Shown here: positions 8,108-17,651 of the stretch, in pieces | Numbering within the stretch: position 1 is the stretch's first letter | How the letters are laid out: every line of letters begins with the position of its first letter | DNA from: Motiliproteus sp. MSK22-1 | GTDB lineage: Bacteria > Pseudomonadota > Gammaproteobacteria > Pseudomonadales > Balneatricaceae | Direction of reading: 5' to 3' | Assembly (NCBI RefSeq): GCF_001968815.1 | Contig: NZ_MIEQ01000022.1 | Location: forward strand, 124,001-188,000 | Length of the DNA stretch: 64,000 nt | Made by a program: the position numbers and the translations under genes | The notes under the pieces: generated by a model | Databases searched by the model: none | What the model was told of the DNA's origin: nothing | The model's input: the letters and a program-made list of their open reading frames with translations, nothing else

Positions 8108-8986
8108 TTACAGGTCGAGTGCACTGAGATCCAATTTTTTATCTTTGATTGGAGGACACCAGAAATAGCTACCAGTAATCGGCCGAGTAAAACGAAACAG
8201 TGCATCAACAGTACCGTCGTCTAATCCAAGCATACGCCTCATCTGTGCTTCAAAAGCTTCCAGTGATCGGCCAAAAGCAACAAACATTAACCCTGAGCCT
8301 GTTTCAGTCACCCAGGGCATCGAGCGTCTTAGCATAAAGGCTTCCGGGACAAAGCTCTCCTGAGCAGTACGTTTGACGTGGGCGGACTCAGGAGCATCGT
8401 CTAATTCCTCGTTATCACTTTTACGACGCCCAATGGTGTGATCCTGCTGAGTTTGGGGCATGGCTTCGAAAGCATCGAGGTCATGCAGCCACTGTTGTAC
8501 GGCGACAAAGCTGGAGCCTTGAAGGGCTTCAGGCTGGTGAGCGATGGCGGCTTGTACCGCATCTTCTCCTTCAGGGTTTTCTGTGCCATCTTCATATCCC
8601 GTCAGGTCCTTTCCACCCTCGTGGACAAAGGCGTCTGTAACCTGTTCGAGTTCCAGAACTTCCGCCAGTTGATATTCAATGATTCGGCTTCGGTGCAGCA
8701 GTTCACCTCTGTCTACACCGCGGAGCCATATCCACAGGGCTGCGGGAGTTGATGGAACATCGATACCCTGATGGGTTAATGCCGGGAACGGATGCAGGCC
8801 CGGTAGATCGGTCCCTAGTTGTTGTATAAGGGACTGGCCTAAACCGATAACAAGATCTTTTTGCTGGGGAAGGTTTTCTATCGCGCTTCTTAGCTGATCA
8901 GCAGGACTATCTGGCCGCAAAGTGAAAAACAGGTACCGGGCATTGGCCGGAAGTGGTTCCATAATTCCTTGCTGCACCATGGTCAT
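8108..8986 (-). CDS. DyP-type (YfeX-like) heme peroxidase
   Basis: A 292-residue dye-decolourising peroxidase. The hallmark GXXDG is present as GYEDG at 130-134, with Asp133 the catalytic acid. A likely proximal heme His203 lies in SAHVKRT, and an Arg is present in MLRRSMPW. The opening QGIMEPLPANARYLFF is typical of the YfeX/B-type subgroup. It reduces peroxide with various organic donors; YfeX has also been linked to porphyrinogen oxidation or heme handling. The ATG at 8986 follows ACAGGAAC. There is no Tat or Sec signal, so it is cytoplasmic unless packaged by an encapsulin, and none is seen here. It lies next to the ABM heme monooxygenase. Confidence 0.93.
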   Translation of the reverse strand: MTMVQQGIMEPLPANARYLFFTLRPDSPADQLRSAIENLPQQKDLVIGLGQSLIQQLGTDLPGLHPFPALTHQGIDVPSTPAALWIWLRGVDRGELLHRSRIIEYQLAEVLELEQVTDAFVHEGGKDLTGYEDGTENPEGEDAVQAAIAHQPEALQGSSFVAVQQWLHDLDAFEAMPQTQQDHTIGRRKSDNEELDDAPESAHVKRTAQESFVPEAFMLRRSMPWVTETGSGLMFVAFGRSLEAFEAQMRRMLGLDDGTVDALFRFTRPITGSYFWCPPIKDKKLDLSALDL

Positions 8987-9225
8987 ATTCTGTTCCTGTC
9001 TGAATGTCTGTTGTATTGAGCTTGAGGCTAAAATAATCGCTCCATTTTTGTAAGAAGGCAATAACAGTACAGGGATTTTAGTTTTCTCAGAGGAATGATA
9101 ATACGTATATGTCCCGTTGGAATGTGCTGTTGATGGATTGGGTTCATGGGGCGAAGAGTACTAATGTGGTCGTTGCTGATAGAAGAAGGCGCTGTAGAGA
9201 TCATGGGCTGAACTGTTTAATTTTA

Positions 9226-9858
9226 TCAGGTTGAGCCTAGTAAAAGCTTCTGAGTTGCCAGATCCTGTTGTTTGCGGCGGGCATAGACTTTCATTTCTTC
9301 TGAACAGGAAAGTTGATCCAGGCTCTCTGGAAGTTGTGCTCCGGCGCTGATGAGCGCACCAACAAGAGCTGTTTTTTCCTGTTGCAGCAATACCTCAAGA
9401 GGAGAGCTGTTGTTGCTGTTTCGAACATTGATGTTACCGCCATGCTCTATTAACCGGGTTATCAGCAATAACTTCAGGTTGTCATCTTCAATATCCAAGC
9501 AGCAGAAAAAAGCAGAGCCTGCTTTGGCATTAGCATTTATACCCTGTGACAATAGTGTTGTCAGAAGGGCCAGCGGAGCTTCTTTTGACTGGATTGCTAA
9601 GGACATCAGTGACAGCTGATCGGCATCCGCTGTGGGCAGCTCTGCTCCGGATTCGAGCAATAGTGCAAGGCATTCAGGATCCTGCTTTATTAGCGCGCAG
9701 ATAATCGGGAGCTGAGGGGAAGTATCCTCTGTCAGGGAAAAGGCCTGATTAGTATTTGCTCCTTTTCGAATTGCTTTGAGCAGCTCACCAGGACTATTGT
9801 TGCCTAACGCCTTTCTAAGTGCATGGTCTGCCCTTTTTTGTCTGAATTCAGTAAGCAA
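9226..9858 (-). CDS. Ankyrin-repeat protein
   Basis: A 210-residue protein with about four ankyrin-like repeats between residues 45 and 185, visible as LLLESGAEL, LLSQGINAN, RLIEHGGNINVRN and LISAGAQLP spaced about 33 residues apart. Such repeats mediate protein contacts; the partner is unknown. There is no signal peptide. The start is TTG at 9858 after AAAAGGATAG. It stands alone between a DyP peroxidase and a thioesterase, so context does not reveal function. Confidence 0.7.
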   Translation of the reverse strand: MLTEFRQKRADHALRKALGNNSPGELLKAIRKGANTNQAFSLTEDTSPQLPIICALIKQDPECLALLLESGAELPTADADQLSLMSLAIQSKEAPLALLTTLLSQGINANAKAGSAFFCCLDIEDDNLKLLLITRLIEHGGNINVRNSNNSSPLEVLLQQEKTALVGALISAGAQLPESLDQLSCSEEMKVYARRKQQDLATQKLLLGST

Positions 9859-9949
9859 CGGTATCTATCCTTTTAAGGAGGTCCTGCAGTACTTGCGTTA
9901 ACTGCTTTTCCTGCATTGACGCCTTAGTCAAACAGGTGGATTTAATAAG

Positions 9950-10345
9950 TCAGCCAGCACTAAGGTGAGATCGTAGCGTTTCAGGTAATGGGGTTGATTG
10001 CTCAGTGGCAAAGTCAACCCAGACCATCTTTACTCTACCTGTGCCACATAATGGACGCTCAGAATCGGCGATATAAAGCTTATGGGAAATTTCAATGCTA
10101 CTACGGCCCAGGTGTTCCACCTGAGTCCTGATTTCTATTGAGGCCGGATAGACAACTGATTTAAGAAAGTCACAACTGGCGCTGATAACAACGGGTCCTG
10201 TTGCCTGCTCATTAAGGTTTATTCCGAGTTCTTTTAACCATTGAATTCTTACTTCTTCCAGCAATCTGAAGTAGTTAACGTTGTTCAGGTGCCCGTAAGC
10301 ATCCATATCTCCCCAGCGAATAGGAAGTGTGACGGAATGTTCCAT
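9950..10345 (-). CDS. Acyl-CoA thioesterase, hotdog fold (4HBT/YbgC family)
   Basis: A 131-residue single-domain hotdog thioesterase. The N-terminal signature RWGDMDAYGHLNNVNYFRLLEEVR carries the catalytic Asp of the 4-hydroxybenzoyl-CoA thioesterase/YbgC family. It hydrolyses acyl-CoA thioesters to the acid and CoA; the natural acyl group cannot be read from sequence. It is not in a tol-pal context, so it is probably not YbgC proper. The ATG at 10345 follows GAGGT. Confidence 0.85.
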   Translation of the reverse strand: MEHSVTLPIRWGDMDAYGHLNNVNYFRLLEEVRIQWLKELGINLNEQATGPVVISASCDFLKSVVYPASIEIRTQVEHLGRSSIEISHKLYIADSERPLCGTGRVKMVWVDFATEQSTPLPETLRSHLSAG

Positions 10346-10438
10346 AGTAATACCTCAGACAATGCAAGCCTGGTGCAACACAGTACTTCATTGATTTAGA
10401 GTGAGTGAATCCGGTCCGGAGTTGTTTATATGATTGAG

Positions 10439-11386
10439 CTACAAAGATAATATTTTTAACAGATAGATTCCCGTTCCCAAAGTCAGTATCGATCCAAGGG
10501 TCGTCAGGGCAACAATATTCGCTGCCAGCGTACCGTTCCCTCCCATGACTTTTGCCATTACGAAACTGGCGGCTGCGGTAGGGCTGCCAAACAGAACAAA
10601 GAGAATAGCTAATTCATTACCACGGAATCCAGTGAGATAAGCTCCAAAGGTCAGTAGTATGGGGAGGGTCACCAACTTCAGCAGACTGGCATGTATCGCG
10701 GGTTTTGAACTGGTACCTAAATATTTAAGGTCAAGTGAAGCGCCTATTGTCAGCAGTGCCAGTGGAAGTGTCAGGTCTGCAAAATAACTACCTGTGCTTT
10801 TCAGCAGCTCGGGCATCGGTAGACTCCACATTGAAAAGGGAAGGGCGGCGGCTACAGCCAGAATCAACGGATTACGGATAATCGAGATCAACAGCTGCTT
10901 CGGGTTTAAGCCTCCTTCATTTGACAGGCTTAGGACGATAATTGAAAGCACGTTGTAGAGAGGGATGATCAGAGCAAGCAGCAAAGCGGCCGGAGGTAAC
11001 CCTGGACTTCCTAGCATGTTAAATACTACTGCCAGACCGATAATGCCAAAGTTTCCGCGAAATGCTCCCTGGGTAAACACACCTTGATCCGCTGGTGCTG
11101 TAATCAGCTTGCGGGTACAGAAATATATCAACAGTACAGCCAGACAGGTGCTGGTGTAGACATAGGTTAGTTGTCTGGCGCTGAACAACTGGAAGAAGTC
11201 AGCCTGAGCGACGCTCAGAAAGATTAATATCGGTAAGGTCAGGCTAAATACCAGTCGTGATGCCTGATCGACAAAGGTGGTGTCAATAACCTTCAGACGA
11301 CGCAATAAAAAACCACTGATCAGCAGAAGAAAAATAGGTAAGACAATCTGTGCCGTCTCAGAAAGTGTCTGTAGATAAAAATTCAA
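10439..11386 (-). CDS. AEC-family auxin-efflux-carrier-like transporter
   Basis: A 315-residue inner-membrane protein with about ten hydrophobic segments, typical of the AEC (auxin efflux carrier/malonate transporter) family. The broken helix region with FRGNFGIIGLAVVFN and the end segment FGSPTAAASFVMAKVMGG are family hallmarks. Members export or import small carboxylates or related compounds; the substrate is unknown. The start is TTG at 11386, after an AGG-containing leader, since no ATG occurs before the first membrane segment. It stands alone, with a hairpin upstream at 11473-11507. Confidence 0.85.
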   Translation of the reverse strand: MNFYLQTLSETAQIVLPIFLLLISGFLLRRLKVIDTTFVDQASRLVFSLTLPILIFLSVAQADFFQLFSARQLTYVYTSTCLAVLLIYFCTRKLITAPADQGVFTQGAFRGNFGIIGLAVVFNMLGSPGLPPAALLLALIIPLYNVLSIIVLSLSNEGGLNPKQLLISIIRNPLILAVAAALPFSMWSLPMPELLKSTGSYFADLTLPLALLTIGASLDLKYLGTSSKPAIHASLLKLVTLPILLTFGAYLTGFRGNELAILFVLFGSPTAAASFVMAKVMGGNGTLAANIVALTTLGSILTLGTGIYLLKILSL

Positions 11387-11472
11387 TGTCTGGCCTGATT
11401 GATAAGCAGTCTGTGTTGAATGGCCATATTACCTGAGATTAGATAATAAAACATGATAGATCTATATCATAA

Positions 11473-11507
11473 ATAAACACATCAATACTTTGATTTGATG
11501 TGTTTAT
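11473..11507. other. AT-rich stem-loop between sixA-like and AEC genes
   Basis: A 13-bp perfect stem (11473-11485 with 11495-11507) with a 9-nt loop, in the AT-rich gap between the stop at 11565 and the AEC start at 11386. It could end the leftward SixA-like transcript or serve as an operator; neither strand has a clean T run. Confidence 0.55.
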
Positions 11508-11564
11508 ATTAATTTTAGATTATTTGTTTTCGATTTTTGACTTATCAAAAGTATAAATAGAAAA

Positions 11565-12047
11565 TCAAATATTAGATGGTGAATCTTGGTAACAGCTATT
11601 CCCACAGGGTGCGGACACTGACAGCCAGTCATCGATATTCAGCTCAAAAGTCACGATGGTTGCAGGAGTAAAGTGAATTATTTCCCCGCTCAGAGAGGTG
11701 GCCAGTTCGCTTATGGTGGGGTTGTGGCCGATTAAGGCGAGGTGTTCAATGTGTTCCTCCTGGCTGCTTAACAGTTGAATTAACTGATTACTGTCTGCGC
11801 TGTACAGCGATCGATCAGGGTGCAGTATGTTATCCGGGTAATGTCGAGATCGTATCAGACTTTCTGCGGTTGACATGGCTCTTTTTGCGCTGCTGACGAT
11901 GATCTTTTGCGGCGTCTTCGCAGGATTATAACGATCGGCTACACGAATAATATCCGCTTCCCCGCGGGGACTCAGAGGACGATCAAAATCGCTACAGTCA
12001 AAAGGAGTCTCAGCTTTAGCGTGACGAATCAAGGTCAGCAGTTTCAT
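11565..12047 (-). CDS. SixA-like phosphohistidine phosphatase
   Basis: A 160-residue small histidine phosphatase (phosphoglycerate-mutase superfamily). The RHG signature LIRHAKAE at residues 6-13 holds the phospho-accepting His, and the second His lies in ALIGHNPTISEL. These are the motifs of SixA, which removes phosphate from histidine of phosphotransfer proteins. SixA assignment is by length and motif only, so the symbol is left blank. The ATG at 12047 follows GGAG. It is separated from the liv operon upstream by a strong terminator, so it is transcribed on its own. Confidence 0.85.
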   Translation of the reverse strand: MKLLTLIRHAKAETPFDCSDFDRPLSPRGEADIIRVADRYNPAKTPQKIIVSSAKRAMSTAESLIRSRHYPDNILHPDRSLYSADSNQLIQLLSSQEEHIEHLALIGHNPTISELATSLSGEIIHFTPATIVTFELNIDDWLSVSAPCGNSCYQDSPSNI

Positions 12048-12138
12048 TGGCGCTCCGTTATAGAAGAATCTCGGGTCACTCTATTATTGGATATCTTTGG
12101 TAAGAAGCAAGAACTTATACTGGCTGTATGGCTGTTAC

Positions 12139-12164
12139 AAAAAAGGCGGCCATTGGCCGCCTTT
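12139..12164 (-). terminator. Terminator of the liv operon
   Basis: On the minus strand a perfect 10-bp stem, AAAGGCGGCC with its complement (arms 12155-12164 and 12142-12151), has a 3-nt loop and is followed by further T residues. It starts about 20 nt after the livF stop codon at 12185. Confidence 0.9.
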
Positions 12165-12184
12165 GGATTGAATGTTAACCTCGA

Positions 12185-12886
12185 TTACCCGCCGAGGTAA
12201 GCGTTTCTGACTTCATCGTTAGTCAGCAGGCTGTGGCCTGTATCATGAAGAACAACACGACCATTTTCCAGAACATAACCTCGGTCTGCAATACGCAAAG
12301 CCTGGTTGGCGTTCTGTTCTACCAGAAAGATAGTGACACCTTCGTCACGTAGCTTCTGGATAATATCGAAGATCTGTTGAATGATAATCGGAGCAAGTCC
12401 AAGGGATGGTTCATCTAATAGAATCATCCGGGGCTTGGCCATCATCGCTCTTCCTATAGCTAGCATTTGCTGCTCGCCTCCCGACATGGTCCCGGCTCGC
12501 TGGAGAAAACGTTCCTGAAGACGGGGAAACAGCTCAAGAACGTGAGCCTGAATCTCATCGGACTCCTGCTTGTTCCTGAAATAAGCCCCCATATGAAGAT
12601 TTTCTTCGACTGTCAGACCAGAGAAGACTCGACGACCTTCGGGTACAATTGCCAACCCTTCACGCATGATCTGGGCGGTAGGTATTCCGGTGATATCTTT
12701 ACCGTCGAATACGATTTTTCCAGAGGATGCCTGCGGATCACCACAGATTGTCATCATCAGGGTCGTTTTACCGGCGCCATTGGCACCAATCAGCGTTACG
12801 ATTTCACCCTTCTTAACCTCAACAGAGACATCATGAAGTGCTTGAATCTGCCCGTAATGGGTATTTACATTTTCAATTCGAAGCAT
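12185..12886 (-). CDS. livF: Branched-chain amino acid ABC transporter, ATP-binding protein LivF
   Basis: A 233-residue ABC ATPase. Walker A GANGAGKTT, signature MSGGEQQ and Walker B MILLDEPSLGL are intact. LivF and LivG form the ATPase pair that powers uptake of leucine, isoleucine and valine through the LivHM channel. The call as LivF rests on its position as last gene of a livKHMGF operon, the short length and the VEQNANQAL segment typical of LivF. The start is ATG at 12886 after GGGGAGGAAT, one base beyond the livG stop, so translation is coupled. Confidence 0.95.
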   Translation of the reverse strand: MLRIENVNTHYGQIQALHDVSVEVKKGEIVTLIGANGAGKTTLMMTICGDPQASSGKIVFDGKDITGIPTAQIMREGLAIVPEGRRVFSGLTVEENLHMGAYFRNKQESDEIQAHVLELFPRLQERFLQRAGTMSGGEQQMLAIGRAMMAKPRMILLDEPSLGLAPIIIQQIFDIIQKLRDEGVTIFLVEQNANQALRIADRGYVLENGRVVLHDTGHSLLTNDEVRNAYLGG

Positions 12887-12887
12887 C

Positions 12888-13655
12888 TTATTCCTCCCCG
12901 AGATACGCTTTGATTACGTCAGGATTATTTTTCACACTTTCTGGCGAACCATCGGCCAGAGGCGTGCCTTGAGCAATCACGTAAATGTGGTCGGAGATCC
13001 CCATGACCAACGACATATCGTGCTCAATCAGTAGCACTGATATTTCATGTTCGTCCCGTAGCTTGACGATCAGCTCGTCCAGTTCTTTGGTTTCGTTAGG
13101 GTTTAAGCCTGCAGCGGGCTCATCCAGCATCAGTAACTCCGGTTGGGTTACCATACAGCGAGCTATTTCGAGGCGGCGCTGCTGTCCATAGGCGAGGTTG
13201 TCAGCCTCCCGGTTAGCATGTTCCAGCAGGTCTACTTCTTTAAGCCAATAGGCTGCTCGATCCATCGCCTCTTCTTCAAGACGACGATAACTCGGAGTTT
13301 TAAACAGACCAGCTACGAGGTTGGTGTTCAGATGACGATGCTGAGCAACCAGCATATTCTCAATAACCGTCATCTTCTTGAACAGACGCACGTGTTGAAA
13401 GGTACGGACCAGTCCCTGTCGGGATATCTGGAAATCTTTCATTCCGGCAATCTGTTTGTTCTTAAACATTACACTGCCTTCCGAGGGTATATAGAACCCT
13501 GAAAGGCAATTGAATACAGTGGTTTTACCAGCGCCATTCGGGCCGATAACGGATACGATCTGTCGGTTTTTAACAGTCAGGTTGACGCCGTTTACCGCTA
13601 CCAAGCCACCGAAGCGCATGGTCAGACCTTTTACATCAAGCAGTAGCTGACTCAT
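12888..13655 (-). CDS. livG: Branched-chain amino acid ABC transporter, ATP-binding protein LivG
   Basis: A 255-residue ABC ATPase with Walker [10 protein letters not shown], signature [14 protein letters not shown] and Walker [14 protein letters not shown], the last typical of LivG. The C-terminal branched-chain extension ends in AYLGEE. It is cytoplasmic and membrane associated, paired with LivF. Its ATG overlaps the livM stop by four bases (13652-13655), which implies translational coupling inside the operon. Confidence 0.95.
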   Translation of the reverse strand: MSQLLLDVKGLTMRFGGLVAVNGVNLTVKNRQIVSVIGPNGAGKTTVFNCLSGFYIPSEGSVMFKNKQIAGMKDFQISRQGLVRTFQHVRLFKKMTVIENMLVAQHRHLNTNLVAGLFKTPSYRRLEEEAMDRAAYWLKEVDLLEHANREADNLAYGQQRRLEIARCMVTQPELLMLDEPAAGLNPNETKELDELIVKLRDEHEISVLLIEHDMSLVMGISDHIYVIAQGTPLADGSPESVKNNPDVIKAYLGEE

Positions 13656-14911
13656 TGTTGTTTCAACTCCAGGTGCGGTCGTTTCATGGGAACCAGGCCT
13701 TCGGGTCGCCAGCGCATCATCAGCACCATGACCAGTCCGAATAACAGCATTCGGTACTCAGAAAATTCACGAGCCAATTCTGGCAGAATGGTCAATACAA
13801 TGGCTGCCAGAATAACACCGACCTGAGATCCCATCCCGCCCAGTACAACTATCGCCAGGATGATTGCAGACTCGATGAAGATAAAGGATTCCGGGCTGAT
13901 AAAACCCTGTCGAGCTGCGAAAAATGATCCGGCAAAGCCTGCTGTGGAAGCACCGAGAGTGAAGGCAGAAAGCTTAATGGCGGTGCGGTTCAAGCCTAGT
14001 GAGCGGCACGCTATTTCGTCGTCTCGCAGGGCTTCCCAGGCACGGCCTATTGGCATTCGCATCAGTCGATTGATTACGTAGACGACAAAAAGCATCAGGA
14101 TAACAGCAATAAGATAAAGGAAGATCACCTTATAGGAGCTTGAGTAATCGATCCCCATGAATTCATGGAAGGTCATGTTTCCTTCTTCTTTGGCGCGGCG
14201 GGTAAATTCCAGCCCAAACAGTGTTGGTTTGGCAATTCCGGAAATCCCATTTGGACCACCTGTCAGATTAGTCCAGTTATTTAACAGGATACGAATTATC
14301 TCGCCAAAGCCCAGAGTCACGATCGCCAGGTAATCACCCCGCAGCCGCAATACCGGGAATCCCAGCAGGAAGCCAAATAAGGCTGCCAAGCCCGCAGAGA
14401 TAGGAAGGCACGCCCAGAAAGACAGTCCGAAATATTGGGATAACAGTGCGTAGGTGTAGGCTCCAACAGCGTAAAATGCGACAAAGCCCAGATCCAGTAG
14501 TCCTGCCAGCCCAACGACGATATTCAGGCCCAGCCCCAGCATAACGTAGATCAGCGTCAGAGTTGCAAGATCAACAGCACCCCGAGAGACCATAAACGGC
14601 CAGACCAGCAAGCCAACAACCAGGGCTGCAAACAGCCAGGGTTTTAGTATTGCCATTTTCTTTTCTTCTGGCAGCAGGTGGCCAATTTTAGGTTTGGGCA
14701 GGCTGCCAAAAGCACGATCTATCTGACCAGCAAATAACTGAGACAGAAATACAATGGCGATACCCAGACCAATCCAGGCCCATTGCTCAGTAGTGGCTCC
14801 AGTAACGGTCAGTTGAGTGCCTTCAGTGTTGAGTTTGACCCCAATCATCAGGCAGGCAAGTACCAACGCTATACCGGCGGCAAAAACGGCATTATAGAAT
14901 TTCTTAGTCAT
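13652..14911 (-). CDS. livM: Branched-chain amino acid ABC transporter, permease LivM
   Basis: A 419-residue inner-membrane permease. The first about 100 residues contain extra hydrophobic segments (LivHM N-terminal domain), followed by the conserved permease core with [22 protein letters not shown] and the ATPase-contact region [22 protein letters not shown]. It forms the translocation channel with LivH. Its ATG shares one base with the livH stop codon, and its end overlaps livG by 4 nt. Confidence 0.95.
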   Translation of the reverse strand: MTKKFYNAVFAAGIALVLACLMIGVKLNTEGTQLTVTGATTEQWAWIGLGIAIVFLSQLFAGQIDRAFGSLPKPKIGHLLPEEKKMAILKPWLFAALVVGLLVWPFMVSRGAVDLATLTLIYVMLGLGLNIVVGLAGLLDLGFVAFYAVGAYTYALLSQYFGLSFWACLPISAGLAALFGFLLGFPVLRLRGDYLAIVTLGFGEIIRILLNNWTNLTGGPNGISGIAKPTLFGLEFTRRAKEEGNMTFHEFMGIDYSSSYKVIFLYLIAVILMLFVVYVINRLMRMPIGRAWEALRDDEIACRSLGLNRTAIKLSAFTLGASTAGFAGSFFAARQGFISPESFIFIESAIILAIVVLGGMGSQVGVILAAIVLTILPELAREFSEYRMLLFGLVMVLMMRWRPEGLVPMKRPHLELKQQ

Positions 14912-15837
14912 TAGACTTTTTCCACCTCCGGCTTGCCCAACAATCCACTAGGACGGAACAGTAGAATCAGCACCAGAAGGCTGAAGGAGACTACATCTTT
15001 ATACTCGGAAGGGAAGAAGGCTGAAGTCATGGCTTCTGTTACACCCAGTATCAAGCCTCCAAGCATGGCACCCGGTATTGATCCGATACCACCAAGCACG
15101 GCTGCTGTGAATGCTTTCAAACCGGCTATAAAGCCAACAAAGGGGTTTACCACACCGTAATATAATCCCAGCAATAACCCGGCGACAGCTGCGAGAGCGG
15201 CACCAATAACAAAGGTTAAGGCAATAATCTTGTTGGTATCTATGCCAAGCAGGTTGGTCATGCCCAGGTCTTCCGAGCAGGCTCGGCAGGCGCGTCCCAT
15301 GCGGGAGCGAGAAATAAACAGTGTCAGTCCGCCCATTGCGACGAAGGTTGCAACCCAGATTATCAATTGCATATAGGAGAATGAGACTTCAAACAGGCTT
15401 GGGTCGCCGAAGGTCCAGCCGCCTGAAATCTGAGGAGGTAGAGCTACATCGCGAGAACCCTGGGACAATACCACATAGTTCTGTAGAAAAATGGACATGC
15501 CAATAGCAGATATAAGAGGGATCAGGCGATTTGAGCCACGAAGGGGTCGATAAGCTACGCGCTCTACCGTCCAGCCATAGGTGCTGGCGATAATCACGGC
15601 TAATAGTAGGGCAACCACCAGAATGAGGGGTAGGCTGACCATCCCCATTCCCATCAAGCCGGCGATGACGATAAATGTCACATAGGTGCCGATCATATAG
15701 ATTTCGCCGTGGGCAAAGTTGATCATACCGATGATGCCGTAAACCATCGTGTAGCCGATTGCAATCAGGGCATAGGTGGACCCGATAGTCAGCCCGTTGA
15801 TAAGCTGCTGTATCACATAGAGAGTTGTTTCTGTCAT
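14911..15837 (-). CDS. livH: Branched-chain amino acid ABC transporter, permease LivH
   Basis: A 308-residue inner-membrane permease with the LivH signature [14 protein letters not shown] near residue 40 and the EAA-like contact region [19 protein letters not shown]. It partners LivM. The ATG at 15837 is about 120 nt from the end of the binding-protein gene upstream; a long stem-loop fills that gap. It is the second gene of the operon. Confidence 0.95.
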   Translation of the reverse strand: MTETTLYVIQQLINGLTIGSTYALIAIGYTMVYGIIGMINFAHGEIYMIGTYVTFIVIAGLMGMGMVSLPLILVVALLLAVIIASTYGWTVERVAYRPLRGSNRLIPLISAIGMSIFLQNYVVLSQGSRDVALPPQISGGWTFGDPSLFEVSFSYMQLIIWVATFVAMGGLTLFISRSRMGRACRACSEDLGMTNLLGIDTNKIIALTFVIGAALAAVAGLLLGLYYGVVNPFVGFIAGLKAFTAAVLGGIGSIPGAMLGGLILGVTEAMTSAFFPSEYKDVVSFSLLVLILLFRPSGLLGKPEVEKV

Positions 15838-15857
15838 TTGTGGGGACCAGATAGTAC

Positions 15858-15894
15858 AACACCCTTAAACCTTGGATCACAAGGTAAGGGTGTT
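15858..15894 (-). other. Stem-loop between livK and livH
   Basis: Arms 15858-15866 plus 15869-15874 pair with 15880-15885 plus 15886-15894: 15 base pairs with a two-base bulge and a 5-nt loop. No T run follows in the transcript direction. Such structures between a binding-protein gene and its permease genes often protect the upstream mRNA from exonucleases and raise binding-protein yield; that role is inferred. Confidence 0.75.
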
Positions 15895-15957
15895 TGGGGA
15901 GTTCCGTAGCCGTTCTCAATGGAGGTAGGGAACGACTGCTAACGTCCTGTTATTTAA

Positions 15958-17070
15958 TTACTTTGCCGCAGTTTTGCTACCGTCAGCATGCCAGTTGTAA
16001 ACAACAAAGGAGAATTCAGTCAAGTCACCTTTATCATCGAAGTCAAGGTCACCGGTGGTGGTCTTGAAGGTGTTGCTACGGATGTAATCAGCCAGTTCTT
16101 GAGTATCAGTAGATCCGGTTGCCTTCATTGCATCGGTCATAACCTGAATGGCTGAATAAGCTGGGAAGACAAAAGGTCCGGTTGGATCTTCGCCTTTATC
16201 ACTAATAGCTTTAACCAAAGCCTGGTTGGCAGGATCCTGATCGAAGCTTTGTGGCAGGGTAACCAGCAGGCCTTCAGAAGCTTCACCAGCGATCTTGGAG
16301 ATATCCGGGTTGCCGACACCTTCAGGTCCCATAAACTTGGCATCAAAGCCTTTCTCTTTGGACTGACGCAGGATCAGGCCCAGTTCTGGGTGGTAGCCAC
16401 CGTAATAAACGAAATCCACGTTGTTTTTCTTAAGCTTGGCGATCAGCGCAGAGAAGTCTTTATCACCTGCAGTTACACCTTCAAACATGACCGGTTTGAT
16501 GCCGGCCTTTTCTACTTCATTTTTGACAGAAGTCGCCAGGCCTTCACCGTATTGCTGTTTGTCGTGAATAATAGCCATATTCTTTGGCTTTATCTTATCG
16601 ATTACGTACTGGGCTGCAAAGGGTCCCTGCAGGCTATCCAGACCGATAGTCCGGAAGATCATCTGATAGCCTTTTTCAGTAATCGTTGGAGAAGTGGAGG
16701 CTGCGGTGATCATCAGTACGCCTTCTTCTTCATAGATATCAGAAGCAGGCTCGGTTGAGGAGGAACATAGGTGTCCAACTACGTGCTGTACACCATCGTT
16801 GACGATTTTGTTGGCAACAGCTACTGCTTGCTTGGGATCACAGGCATCGTCATAGATAACGCCTTCCAGCATCTCTCCGTTAACACCACCTGCCTTGTTG
16901 ATTTGTTCAATGGCGGCCATTACACCAATTTTTTGCATGTCTCCATACTGAGCAACAGGGCCCGTTGCAGGTCCAGCGAGGCCAATTTTTATATCTGCTT
17001 CGGCTACGGTTGCGCCTAGCATCAGAGCGGAAACACTAAGACCCAGAATCGTTTTTTTTAAGTTCTTCAT
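15958..17070 (-). CDS. livK: Periplasmic branched-chain amino acid-binding protein
   Basis: A 370-residue type I periplasmic binding protein of the leucine/isoleucine/valine family. Residues 1 to about 25 form a Sec signal peptide (basic MKNLKK, hydrophobic core, AEA cleavage). The mature protein opens DIKIGLAGPATGPVAQYGDMQKIG, the family ligand-site region. It delivers amino acids to LivHM. The ATG at 17070 is preferred because it starts the signal peptide; a second upstream in-frame ATG at 17088 would add a short extension. Whether it is specific for leucine or for all branched-chain amino acids cannot be read. Confidence 0.93.
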   Translation of the reverse strand: MKNLKKTILGLSVSALMLGATVAEADIKIGLAGPATGPVAQYGDMQKIGVMAAIEQINKAGGVNGEMLEGVIYDDACDPKQAVAVANKIVNDGVQHVVGHLCSSSTEPASDIYEEEGVLMITAASTSPTITEKGYQMIFRTIGLDSLQGPFAAQYVIDKIKPKNMAIIHDKQQYGEGLATSVKNEVEKAGIKPVMFEGVTAGDKDFSALIAKLKKNNVDFVYYGGYHPELGLILRQSKEKGFDAKFMGPEGVGNPDISKIAGEASEGLLVTLPQSFDQDPANQALVKAISDKGEDPTGPFVFPAYSAIQVMTDAMKATGSTDTQELADYIRSNTFKTTTGDLDFDDKGDLTEFSFVVYNWHADGSKTAAK

Positions 17071-17506
17071 TCTCGACTTTCCCGTCATATTCTGATTGTT
17101 ATCTGGCAAGCTTTGGTGCTGCCTGCGCTTATTTTTTCGGTGACTGTCCGTCTGTAAACAGTTGAATAGAACCTGTCACCAGAAATAGGCTGTAACCTTA
17201 ACTTCTTCCGATTGGGGAAAGCAAATATTTTTACAGCTGTCAATTATAATGATCGCTTGTGATGAGTAATATTGACGAGTGTTAAATATAATCCTCGGCA
17301 GGTTGATTTTTCGCACAGATACATTGATCTACGTGTAAATATGGTCTCAGTTTTTTGAGTCTGATGTTTACCGGTTCCGTTGCTTCGGTATTTACCCACC
17401 GTGTTCTTTCTATCTATAGGGATAAGGAAAAAATGATGGAGATAAGGAAAAAAGTCACTTCATAGTGGAAAGAATACAAAAGTAGCGAAAAACTGAGACG
17501 GACATG
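17071..17506. other. Divergent regulatory region, livK and tRNA cluster
   Basis: No gene seen. The left part must carry the livK promoter and leader. On the right, GATAAGGAAAAAA occurs twice as a 13-bp direct repeat with 20-bp period (17421-17433 and 17441-17453), upstream of the tRNA promoter. Confidence 0.55.
17421..17453. repeat. 13-bp tandem direct repeat upstream of the tRNA cluster
   Basis: Two exact copies of GATAAGGAAAAAA, 20 bp apart, about 55 bp before the -35 box of the tRNA promoter. The A tracts are nearly in phase with the DNA helix (two turns), which is compatible with bent DNA or an upstream activating site. Function is inferred. Confidence 0.6.
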
Positions 17507-17541
17507 TTGACACCGTCGCTGGATGGGGTAATATGCCGACC
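17507..17541 (+). promoter_or_regulatory. Sigma-70 promoter of the tRNA cluster with GC-rich discriminator
   Basis: A perfect -35 box TTGACA (17507-17512), 16-bp spacer, -10 box TAATAT (17529-17534), then GCCGACC. The GC-rich discriminator is typical of stringently controlled stable-RNA promoters. The start site should be near 17541, a few bases before tRNA-Ser. Confidence 0.8.
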
Positions 17542-17548
17542 TCTTCGC

Positions 17549-17639
17549 GGAGGGGTGGCAGAGTGGTCGAATGCACCGGTCTTGAAAACCGGCGTGGGTT
17601 AATAGCCCACCGAGAGTTCGAATCTCTCCTCCTCCGCCA
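17549..17639 (+). tRNA. tRNA-Ser(UGA)
   Basis: A 91-nt class II tRNA with long variable arm. The 7-bp acceptor stem pairs GGAGGGG with CTCCTCC (one G-T), discriminator G, encoded CCA at 17637-17639. The anticodon loop CTTGAAA gives TGA. The T arm GAGAG-TTCGAAT-CTCTC is perfect. First gene of a four-tRNA unit. Confidence 0.97.
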
Positions 17640-17651
17640 TTTTTTGATTGA

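Noticed and set aside
16249-16758. Plus-strand frame of 169 codons
   Set aside because: Opposite livK with intact family motifs; antisense shadow.
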